Shown here piece after piece: positions 6,915-13,820 of a DNA stretch of 14,653 nt. The stretch's first letter is position 1, and the number at the start of each line of letters is the position of its first letter. A program made the position numbers and the translations under genes. This DNA comes from an uncultured Gemmatimonadota bacterium (lineage in GTDB: Bacteria > Gemmatimonadota > Gemmatimonadetes > Gemmatimonadales > Gemmatimonadaceae). The stretch spans positions 1 through 14,653 of the forward strand of contig CAIVJV010000074.1 of the NCBI GenBank assembly GCA_903906325.1, in the 5' to 3' direction. The notes beneath the pieces were generated by a model. That model searched no databases, had not been told where the DNA came from, and was given only the letters and a program-made list of their open reading frames with translations.

Positions 6915-7672
6915 CGCGCGTCGGCGGCGCCCCCGCCGGCCTCCCAGTCCCGCCAGGCCCGCAGTGGCTTCCCATCGGCGAGATGCTCCTCGAGGAATTC
7001 GCGCACGAGCCGCTGATGGGCGCGCACGACCTTCGGGTCGGTCGGGATCACCACGGCGCCCGACGCCCACGCGACGAGGGTCGCCCGCGCCTCCGCTGGC
7101 AGCGTGCGCGACCCCGGGGCCAGCGCCGCACAGGGGAGACAGAGCGCCCCGCCGGCGCGGGGGGAGAACCGCACCTCGCGCGCGGCCCCGAGCGGTGCGT
7201 CACAGGCGGCGCACTGCGCCAGGCTGGGCGTGAATCCCAACGCCTCGGCGAGCCGCCAGGTCGCGGCCACGGCGCAGGGGACCACCGCCTCCGGCTCCGC
7301 CACACTGATCGCGTCGAGGCCCGCGACGAGCACGTCGTGGATCGCCCCGCCACCGTCCTCCGGCGCGCAGCGCATCCCGAGCTCACTCAACGCCGCTGCG
7401 GCCCCGAATCGCGGCATCGAGGCCGCGAGGCCCGGCCGAGCCCGGGTGGCATCGAAGGCGGCCAAGGTGTGGAGATCGCGCGTGGGATGCAGCACGATCT
7501 GCGCCGCCCCGCTCGTGTAGAGATCGATCCCCTGCCCGAACTTCCCCCCGGTCCGCTTGGCCCCACGCGCGATCACACTCACCACCCCCGCCTCCCGCGT
7601 CGCCAAGCGGACGATGCGGGAGGTCTCGCGATAATCGAAGGCGTGGAGGACGAGGGCGTCGGTGCGGATCAC
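6911..7672 (-). CDS. recO: DNA repair protein RecO
   Basis: Recombination mediator that anneals single strands and, with RecR, loads RecA onto SSB-coated DNA in the RecF pathway. At 253 aa it is normal length. The N-terminal OB-fold opens with the family signature MIRTDALVLHAFDYRETSRI, then VSVIARGAKR at 31-40. A zinc site is formed by C154-x2-C157 and C178-x2-C181. The start is a GTG at 7672 overlapping the btuB stop as GTGA, and the stop overlaps selB as ATGA. This places recO inside the B12-uptake transcript, an unusual home for a gene often found near era or other housekeeping genes. No promoter of its own is obvious. Confidence 0.9.
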   Translation of the reverse strand: MIRTDALVLHAFDYRETSRIVRLATREAGVVSVIARGAKRTGGKFGQGIDLYTSGAAQIVLHPTRDLHTLAAFDATRARPGLAASMPRFGAAAALSELGMRCAPEDGGGAIHDVLVAGLDAISVAEPEAVVPCAVAATWRLAEALGFTPSLAQCAACDAPLGAAREVRFSPRAGGALCLPCAALAPGSRTLPAEARATLVAWASGAVVIPTDPKVVRAHQRLVREFLEEHLADGKPLRAWRDWEAGGGAADAR

Positions 7673-9615
7673 CGCTCCAACTTAAGCCCCAGATACCAAG
7701 TCCGACCGGGCGAGGCGAACCCCTGGATCTGCGTGTACCGCACATCGGTGGCGTTGTCGACACGGACGGTGAGGCGGGGGTCCGAGCCCGCGAACATGGG
7801 GAGCGGGAGGTCGGCGCTCAGGTCGAGCGTGGTGAAGGCCGGGAGCGCCACGGCGGCCGCGGGCCACCCCGAGAAATCGCGATCCGCGCGCGTCCCGGTG
7901 TGCGTGACCACCGCGGCGAGCGAGCCTCGAGCCCCCACCCGGTGCGTCAGGGTCACTGCTGCGAGATGCTCCGGCCGGCGGATGAGCGGCTGCCCGGCCA
8001 CGAAGTTCGCCCCCGCCCCCACATCGAACCCGGCATCGGTGACCTTGGTATCGGTCCACGTGTAGGCCACCGCCACCCGCGTGCGCGCGATCTCGGGAAG
8101 CGCCCCTTCGAGCTCGACCCCACCCGCATTCGCCGCGGCGATGTTGTAGTAGTTGGGCGCTCCCTCCTGCGGAGGACGGCCGGTGTACTGGATCAGATCA
8201 CGGAATCGCTGCGTGAAGCCCGTCGCCCGGGCGAAGAGGCCGGTGGCCCCGGCCCACTCGATCCCGATCTCCCCCGACGTGGTCCGCTCCGGCCGCAGCG
8301 CCGGATTCCCCGCCGTGAATCCCTCAGCGAAGTTCTCGAAGAAGCTCGGCGCCTTGAACGCCGACCCCGCGGAGGCGCGGAGCCGCACCCCGTCGGTCAG
8401 CCGCCACGACGTCCCCGCGCGCACGGTACGGAAGGTCCCGAAGGCGCTGTTCTCGTCGCCTCGGACGCCGAGGCTGTAGGCGAACCGCCCGCGTTCGCCG
8501 AGTCCCTGCGCGAAGAGCGCCCGATTCTCGCGCGCGGCGCGGAACGCCCCGGGATACTCGCCGTACTCGCTCAGACTGATCGACTGGCTTCGTTCGGTCT
8601 CCCGAGCGAACTCCCCCCCGATGGTGAGGGTGTGGGTGGGACGCAGGCGATAGATCGCGCGGAGGTCGGCGAGCCGGCGCGTCACCGTCCCTCGCGTGAA
8701 ATAGCCGAAGAAGCCCAGCGTATCGGCGGCATCGTCCGGGCCATCGTTGGTGCGAGGATGTCCCTCCGCGCTCGAGAGCTGGAGCCGCGTCTCGAAGCGA
8801 TCGCTCCAGCGACGTCCCCCCTCGAGACCGACGAGCAACCGGTGTTCCACCCGCTCCGCGTTGCGATCCTCGATCGCGCCGGAGGACCCGGTGGGATACT
8901 GATAGACCGAGCTGTTGTAGCGCCCCGTGAGGCGGAGATCGCTCCGCGCCCCGACGTAGGTGAGCCCCGAGACCACACCGGTGTTGCGATACGCATTGTT
9001 GAAGGGGAGGATCCCCGTGCTCCCATGATGGTCGCCCTGCAGCGTGGCGCGCAGGCCGGCGATCGTGCCCTCACCACCGAGGGAGAGCCGTTGGGTCCCG
9101 ATGTTCCCTCCCCCGATCTCCGCGCGCGTCTTGGTGGCCGCGCCGCCACGCCGCGTGAAGAGCTGGATGACGCCGGAGACCGCCTCCGAGCCATAGAGGA
9201 CGCTGGCGGGCCCACGCACCACCTCGATCCGCTCGATGTCGTCGAGGGTGATCCGCCCGAGATCGAGGACGCCACCCGGCTCGTTGAGCGGGACGCCATC
9301 GATGAGGACGCGGACGTAGTTGGACTGCCCACCCCGCATGAAGAGTGCCACCTGCGACCCCACCGACGAGGCCCGCGCGAGGGCGAGGCCCGGGACGCGC
9401 CGCAGCGCGTCGGCGAGGTGGGTGATCCCCTCGGCACGCAGCGCCGCGGCGTCGAGCGTGGTCGACGTCGTGGTCGGACTGACACGCATCCCTGGCACGC
9501 GTGTCGCCGTCACCACCTCGGGTGGGAGGACGACGGGCGCCCGACCGGACTGGGCGAGGAGGAGCTGCGGGAGCACCCCGCCGCTGATGACCGCGAATCG
9601 ACGAAAGACCGCCAT
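7669..9615 (-). CDS. btuB: TonB-dependent outer-membrane receptor, probable cobalamin receptor BtuB
   Basis: Imports a ligand across the outer membrane using TonB energy; cobalamin is inferred from the riboswitch and the adjacent BtuFCD. A signal peptide is present (basic MAVFRRF, hydrophobic core, end near LLLAQ at residues 18-22). The TonB-box-like EVVTATR is at 33-39. The plug domain runs to about residue 155 with RVLIDGVPLNEP and IEVVRGPASVLYGSEA. The rest (to 648 aa) is a beta-barrel with alternating strands, ending YLGLKLER rather than the common terminal aromatic residue. A Shine-Dalgarno GAGGT (9621-9625) sits 5 nt before the ATG and overlaps the btuD stop, which is 3 nt away. It overlaps recO by 4 nt. 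Confidence 0.85.
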   Translation of the reverse strand: MAVFRRFAVISGGVLPQLLLAQSGRAPVVLPPEVVTATRVPGMRVSPTTTSTTLDAAALRAEGITHLADALRRVPGLALARASSVGSQVALFMRGGQSNYVRVLIDGVPLNEPGGVLDLGRITLDDIERIEVVRGPASVLYGSEAVSGVIQLFTRRGGAATKTRAEIGGGNIGTQRLSLGGEGTIAGLRATLQGDHHGSTGILPFNNAYRNTGVVSGLTYVGARSDLRLTGRYNSSVYQYPTGSSGAIEDRNAERVEHRLLVGLEGGRRWSDRFETRLQLSSAEGHPRTNDGPDDAADTLGFFGYFTRGTVTRRLADLRAIYRLRPTHTLTIGGEFARETERSQSISLSEYGEYPGAFRAARENRALFAQGLGERGRFAYSLGVRGDENSAFGTFRTVRAGTSWRLTDGVRLRASAGSAFKAPSFFENFAEGFTAGNPALRPERTTSGEIGIEWAGATGLFARATGFTQRFRDLIQYTGRPPQEGAPNYYNIAAANAGGVELEGALPEIARTRVAVAYTWTDTKVTDAGFDVGAGANFVAGQPLIRRPEHLAAVTLTHRVGARGSLAAVVTHTGTRADRDFSGWPAAAVALPAFTTLDLSADLPLPMFAGSDPRLTVRVDNATDVRYTQIQGFASPGRTWYLGLKLER

Positions 9616-9618
9616 GGA

Positions 9619-10407
9619 TTACCTCGTACCTCGGTGACGAAGGGGGAGAAGGACCGGGGCCCCGACCGCGGGATCGCGGGAGACGATGAGGGGCCACTCA
9701 TAGACGCGTTCGAGCACATCGCCGCGCATCACCTCATTGGGTGATCCCTCCGCAGCGACACGCCCCTGATGCAACAACACGATCTGGTCGGCGAAGCGCG
9801 CGACCAGGTTCAACTGATGGCTGACGAGGACGACGCAGAGCCCCTGACGGGCGAGAGCGTCGCAAAGCTCGAAGACCGCCATCTCGTGCGCGATATCGAG
9901 ATAGGTGGTCGGCTCATCGAGGACGATGGCGCGCCCCCCCTGCGCGAGGGCCCGCGCGATGCGCACCCGCTGCCACTCGCCGCCCGACAGGGTGTCGGTG
10001 CTGCGCTCGACTAAAGCCGCGATGTCGGCGCGGACGATGGCCTGCGCCACCGCTGCACGATCCTGGGCCGTCGGGGCGGTGAATGCGCCGCCATGCGGGT
10101 AGCGACCTAACGCGACGAGGTCGCGGACCTGCATCGGGAAGACCGGTTCCTCCCGCTGCGGGACGACGCTCACGATCTGGGCCACCTCACGCGGACTCAA
10201 CCGATCGGTGGCGATCCCATCGACGAGGATCCGACCACTCGTCGGCGCGACCCGTCGCACGAGGGTGCGCACGAAGGTGCTCTTCCCCGAGCCATTGGGG
10301 CCCACCACCGCGGTGATCCGCCCGGGCAGCGCCTCGAACGAGACCCCATCGAGCGCGGCCGCGCGCATCCCGGGATAGCGCACCACGAGCGAATCGACGC
10401 GGATCAT
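9619..10407 (-). CDS. btuD: Cobalamin ABC transporter ATP-binding protein BtuD
   Basis: Cytoplasmic ATPase that drives the BtuC channel; 262 aa. All nucleotide-site motifs are intact: Walker A GPNGSGKS at 36-43, Q-loop Gln84, signature LSGGE at 140-144, Walker B AIVLDE at 160-165 and switch His197 (LVSHQ). The segment FPMQVRDLVALGRYPH is typical of the FecCD/BtuCD importer class, which includes siderophore and haem pumps. The B12 assignment rests on context. The start overlaps the btuC stop as ATGA (10404-10407). Confidence 0.87.
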   Translation of the reverse strand: MIRVDSLVVRYPGMRAAALDGVSFEALPGRITAVVGPNGSGKSTFVRTLVRRVAPTSGRILVDGIATDRLSPREVAQIVSVVPQREEPVFPMQVRDLVALGRYPHGGAFTAPTAQDRAAVAQAIVRADIAALVERSTDTLSGGEWQRVRIARALAQGGRAIVLDEPTTYLDIAHEMAVFELCDALARQGLCVVLVSHQLNLVARFADQIVLLHQGRVAAEGSPNEVMRGDVLERVYEWPLIVSRDPAVGAPVLLPLRHRGTR

Positions 10408-11381
10408 CGCGCCACCGTCTGGCGGAGACGCCAGAGGAAGAAGGGGACGCCGATCAGCGCCGTGACCGCGCCCAACGGGAGCTCGGCGGGGCGCATCACC
10501 GTCCGCGCGACGAGATCGGCCAGGACCACGAGGACCCCGCCCGCCACCGCCGCCACCGCGATCGTCCCGCGGGTCTGGCGGGCGCCGAGTGCCCGGGCGA
10601 TCGCGGGCACCATGAGCCCGACGAATCCCACGAGGCCGACCGCCGCGACGGTCGCCGCCGCCAGGAACGAGGCGGTGATGAAGACGAAGCGCGTCGTGCG
10701 ATCGAGATCGAGCCCCAGCGCCGCCGCCGGCTCCTCGCCGAGCGCGAGGACATCGAGATCACGGCCCCGCCAGAGCAGAGCGGCGAGTCCCCCGCCGACG
10801 CTCGCCGCGGTCGTCAGTACCACGGGCCACCGTGCATCCGCGAGGGAGCCCATCATCCACCAGAGGGCGCCGCGCACCGCCCCCTCCGGCGTGCGGACAA
10901 GGGCGACCATGATCGCCGCGGTGCAGAAGGCCCCGACGACGACCCCCGACATCAGCAGGATCCGCGGGTCGGTGCGTCCCCCCGCGGCACGCGCGACCAT
11001 GAGGACGCACTGCACCGCGAGCAGGGCGCCGACGAAAGCGGCGATCGGGACGACCACGCCCGCCCCGCCGATCGCGACAACGCAGACCGCACCGAGCGCG
11101 GCGCCACCGGAGACGCCGAGGAGATAGGGCTCGGCGAGGGGATTCCGTAGCGCGGCTTGGAGTGCGGTGCCGCTCCCCGCGAGCCCTACACCGACTACGA
11201 GCCCGAGGAGGATCCGCGGGAGCCGGATGGTCCGCACGATCGTCTCCGCGGTCGGGTCCCCGCCGCCGAGGACCGCCTGCCAGACCTCCGCTGGGGAGAG
11301 CGCCACCGCGCCGAACCCGAGGGCGAGGGTCACCACCGCGACGATCGCGGCGAGGAGGGCGATCCACCGAGGGGCTGACAT
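10404..11381 (-). CDS. btuC: Cobalamin ABC transporter permease BtuC
   Basis: Inner-membrane channel subunit, 325 aa against 326 in E. coli BtuC, of the FecCD family with about ten transmembrane helices. Seen in the sequence: an N-terminal helix at residues 8-28, RLPR at 53-56, and the family hallmark NPLAEPYLLGVSGGA at 80-94. A late segment, GLVGFVGLMVPAIAR, corresponds to the coupling-helix region that contacts BtuD. The ATG at 11381 shares one base with the btuF stop (TGATG), and the stop overlaps btuD. Substrate is inferred from the riboswitch and neighbours. Confidence 0.88.
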   Translation of the reverse strand: MSAPRWIALLAAIVAVVTLALGFGAVALSPAEVWQAVLGGGDPTAETIVRTIRLPRILLGLVVGVGLAGSGTALQAALRNPLAEPYLLGVSGGAALGAVCVVAIGGAGVVVPIAAFVGALLAVQCVLMVARAAGGRTDPRILLMSGVVVGAFCTAAIMVALVRTPEGAVRGALWWMMGSLADARWPVVLTTAASVGGGLAALLWRGRDLDVLALGEEPAAALGLDLDRTTRFVFITASFLAAATVAAVGLVGFVGLMVPAIARALGARQTRGTIAVAAVAGGVLVVLADLVARTVMRPAELPLGAVTALIGVPFFLWRLRQTVAR

Positions 11382-12316
11382 CAGGGCGCCAAGGGCGCGA
11401 AGGGAACCAGGAGTTCCCGTAGATGGCGCGCCGCCTCCCCCATCCGCACGCCGGGGCGGCCGACGATCCCGGTGTCGGGGAAGATGAGGCGCCGATCACG
11501 GACCGCGCGGAGCTGGCGCCACCGTGCGTCCGTCGCGAAGCGCTCCGCCATCCGCGTCCCCACGATCAACGCGTCGGGGTCGCGGCGGACGAGCTCCTCG
11601 ATCGAGAGCTGGGGCGAGGGGGCGGCAAGGTCACCGAAGGCGTTCACCGCCCCCGCCGCGAAGAGGAGCTCGGAGCGATAGCTCCCCCCACCGATGACGA
11701 TGAGGGGATCATCCCAGACGATCCAGGCCACGGCGGGGCGGCGATCGGTCGCGCCGGAGAGGGCGCGCACCGAATCCACCATGCGGAGCGTGGAGTCGAC
11801 CGCGGTCTCGGCCGCGAGCGAATCATCGAGCACGGCGCCGAGGGCGGTGGCGATGCGCCGGAGATCGCTCACGGCGTCGGTGCGCACGGCGAGCGTGCGG
11901 ACCCCAGCCTCGTGCAGCCGCGTCGCCGCCGCGCGATTCGACGGACTCGCATAGAGCACCACCAGGTCAGGGCGCCGCGCGAGGATCGCCTCGACATTGG
12001 GCTGCATCGCATCCCCGACGTCGGGGATCTCGAGCGCGGCCAAGGGCCACCCATCCCACTGACTCCGCCCGACGAGGCGCGACCCGGCCCCCATCGCAAA
12101 GAGGAGCTCGGTGGTGACAGGGTTGAGCGAGATGATCCGCTGCGCGGCCGGACGCACCGCGACGCGGTCGCCGAAGTCATCGACGACGATCGGGGCGGCG
12201 GCGTCGCGCTCGGCCTGCGAGGCCTCCGCGCACGCCCCGACGCCACCGACGACGAGCGCCAGTGCGGCGAGCGACCGCAGAGAGCGTACGAGGGACGCGA
12301 CCTGTGACTGGGACAA
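11381..12316 (-). CDS. btuF: Cobalamin-binding lipoprotein BtuF (ABC substrate-binding protein)
   Basis: Captures cobalamin in the periplasm and delivers it to BtuCD; a class III (TroA/BtuF-like) binding protein. I start it at the TTG at 12316, giving 311 aa. That start gives a signal peptide with hydrophobic core LAALALVVGGVGA and lipobox VGAC (Cys29), so the mature protein is probably membrane-anchored. Family motifs follow: RIISLNPVTTELLFAMGAG and VEAILARRPDLVVL. The next in-frame ATG upstream (12517) lies inside the riboswitch and is not credible. GGAG (12323-12326 on the plus coordinates, minus strand) is 6 nt from the TTG. First gene after the riboswitch terminator. Confidence 0.85.
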   Translation of the reverse strand: MSQSQVASLVRSLRSLAALALVVGGVGACAEASQAERDAAAPIVVDDFGDRVAVRPAAQRIISLNPVTTELLFAMGAGSRLVGRSQWDGWPLAALEIPDVGDAMQPNVEAILARRPDLVVLYASPSNRAAATRLHEAGVRTLAVRTDAVSDLRRIATALGAVLDDSLAAETAVDSTLRMVDSVRALSGATDRRPAVAWIVWDDPLIVIGGGSYRSELLFAAGAVNAFGDLAAPSPQLSIEELVRRDPDALIVGTRMAERFATDARWRQLRAVRDRRLIFPDTGIVGRPGVRMGEAARHLRELLVPFAPLAP

Positions 12317-12345
12317 AAAAGGCTCCACCGGATACCGGAGGAGCC
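12315..12345 (-). terminator. Intrinsic terminator of the cobalamin riboswitch, overlapping the btuF start
   Basis: On the minus strand an 11-nt arm GGCTCCTCCGG pairs with CCGGTGGAGCC around a TAT loop, with a single T-T mismatch, and runs straight into six T (12315-12320). The 3' arm contains the GGTGGAG that serves as the btuF Shine-Dalgarno, and the T-run overlaps the TTG start. The same hairpin could therefore end transcription and also hide the ribosome binding site. Confidence 0.88.
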
Positions 12346-12403
12346 TCGATGCACGTGGACGCCCACGTCGCCCATCACCGGACGACGCCGCGCCGACGCC
12401 ACC

Positions 12404-12580
12404 GACCCTCCCCCGAGGGTCAGACTGTGGCACGAACGTGAGTCGTCTCCTGGCTCCGGGCCGTCCCCCACACCTTCCCGAGCCTGCGCTCAGTGGTCTG
12501 CCATGGGGAACCTTCACTTCCGCCCGTCACAGTGGCGGGGCCGCGCCGGATTCACACCGGCTTCCGTGTCCCGCGTTCGT
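12404..12580 (-). promoter_or_regulatory. Cobalamin riboswitch
   Basis: The conserved aptamer core is at 12527-12561; on the minus strand it contains GCCGGTGTGAATCCGGCG followed by CCCCGCCACTGTGA. The B12-box region AGCCAGGAGACGACTC is at about 12440-12455. The closing helix P1 is ACGAACG (12432-12438) with CGTTCGT (12574-12580). Downstream in the RNA, a 7-bp stem (12404-12410 with 12415-12421) presents a GGGG loop that can pair with CCCC in the L5 loop (about 12535-12541), matching the kissing-loop design of this class. A terminator follows, so ligand binding should stop transcription before btuF. Confidence 0.93.
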
Positions 12581-12596
12581 CTTCAGTTGTCCTGCG

Positions 12597-12625
12597 AACT
12601 TACGGGCTCGTGCTCCGGTTGGCAA
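12597..12625 (-). promoter_or_regulatory. Candidate promoter of the btu operon
   Basis: On the minus strand TTGCCA (12620-12625) is followed after 17 nt by TAAGTT (12597-12602). The -35 matches the sigma-70 consensus at 5 of 6 bases and the -10 only at 3 of 6. Transcription would start near 12589, just before riboswitch helix P1 at 12580, which is where it should. The -10 includes the TAA stop of the upstream gene. The weak -10 keeps confidence low. Confidence 0.35.
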
Positions 12626-13820
12626 GCACGTCATCCAACCGATCCTTCAGGTGCCGCCGGGCGAGTTCGTAGTCGGTGCGCTCGGACTCCGAGGGGGCGG
12701 TCTGTCGCTCGAACCTCGCATCCAGTGCGGCGATCTCGAGCGCGATCGCCTCCGCGTCCTCCCCACCGCGCCGCGCACGCGGCGCCGTGAGCGACCGCCG
12801 GAGAGCGAGCAGGAGGGCGATGGCGAGCGCCCCGCCGACGAGCGCGACGATCAGCATCACCCGATTCCCCCCTGCCGCGCCCTCCGCCGGGAGGGTCACG
12901 GTGATCGTCTGAGCCGCCGCGACCTCCTTGGCCTCGAAGCGTTGGAAGGGGCGTCCTTCGATCTGGACGGGGGCATCGACCACGAGCCGGGCCCCACTCG
13001 CCACGGCCGACGGCGACTCCACCAGCACCTCCAGCAACGTGACCGGCGATTCGATCACGAATTCGAGCGGGTCCCGATCCGCCGGCACCTCATAGGAGAA
13101 CGCCACCTGCCGGACCCCCGGAGCGAGCGGGGCGTTGACGCGCACTCGGCCATCGACCACGCGGATCGCCTCCGGCGAGACATCCCCCGGCCCCGCGGTG
13201 ACCTCCGTGACGCCGGTCGGGAGCGCGGCATCGAAGGTGAAGCCCGAGGGACCCGCCGCCACACGGGTGCGGGTCGAATCGTTGGAGAGCTCGTGGATCT
13301 CGACCACCGTCCGCGTCGTACGGGTCGCGGAATCCGGCGCGGTGATGATCAGGTGGCGGCCCACGGTGCGGATCGGAAGCGGGGCGCTCGTGGTGTCGTG
13401 CACCTGGATCTCGGCGATCCCACCACGCACCGCCGGCTCACGCACCGGCGGGGTGAAGTAGGCCACCCCTCCGCGACTGGTCGAGACGAAGTAGATCGCG
13501 CTCGTGTCCCCGGTGGCCCGGTAGCGGAAGTCGTAGCGCCCCACCCGGTCGGTGCGCATCGAGTCGATCGGCCCGGCCGCGTCGGGACCGACACGATGGA
13601 GGGTCACCCAGGCCCCGGCGACCGGCGTCCCGTCGGCCCCACTGCCCGGCAGGAGGACGCGACCGGCGATGACACGCGCCTCACCCTGGGCCTGCAGCTG
13701 CGTGGCGCAGAGGAGGACCCCACACGCGAGCCGGGCGAGAGGCCACGCGCCCCCCGCCCGACGATGTGCGACCGGCGCGGACGCGCCGACGAGGGGTGCC
13801 TCGACGAGAGGCGCGCTCAC
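12600..13820 (-). CDS. Signal-peptide, single-pass membrane protein with carboxypeptidase-regulatory-like domain; function unknown
   Basis: 406 aa, no recognised function. A long basic N-region leads to a hydrophobic core at about 28-40 and a likely cleavage after LQA (44). Residues about 48-130 look like a CarboxypepD_reg beta-sandwich (RVIAGRVLLPGS, then GTPVAGAWVTLHR, then GRYDFRY). A beta-rich central region extends to about 310. One transmembrane helix lies at 321-340. A 66-residue cytoplasmic tail of charged helices follows (ALDARFERQ, ELARRHLKDRLDDVLA). The topology is outside-facing sensor or adhesive domains with a small cytoplasmic handle. The start is a GTG at 13820 overlapping the metK stop (GTGA), so the two are probably co-translated. 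Its TAA is 20 bases from the riboswitch. Confidence 0.8.
   Translation of the reverse strand: MSAPLVEAPLVGASAPVAHRRAGGAWPLARLACGVLLCATQLQAQGEARVIAGRVLLPGSGADGTPVAGAWVTLHRVGPDAAGPIDSMRTDRVGRYDFRYRATGDTSAIYFVSTSRGGVAYFTPPVREPAVRGGIAEIQVHDTTSAPLPIRTVGRHLIITAPDSATRTTRTVVEIHELSNDSTRTRVAAGPSGFTFDAALPTGVTEVTAGPGDVSPEAIRVVDGRVRVNAPLAPGVRQVAFSYEVPADRDPLEFVIESPVTLLEVLVESPSAVASGARLVVDAPVQIEGRPFQRFEAKEVAAAQTITVTLPAEGAAGGNRVMLIVALVGGALAIALLLALRRSLTAPRARRGGEDAEAIALEIAALDARFERQTAPSESERTDYELARRHLKDRLDDVLANRSTSP

Noticed and set aside
6915..7070. N-terminal extension of selB to 7070
   Set aside because: It lies inside recO and is Arg/Gly-rich; the ATG at 6914 gives the canonical SelB start and the usual ATGA overlap.
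7900..9744. Plus-strand open frame of about 600 codons antisense to btuB and the end of btuD
   Set aside because: Shadow of real minus-strand genes; no recognisable domain, and it ignores the gene boundary at 9615-9619.
12317..12517. N-terminal extension of btuF to the ATG at 12517
   Set aside because: This would translate the aptamer core and terminator. The signal peptide and Shine-Dalgarno support the TTG at 12316.
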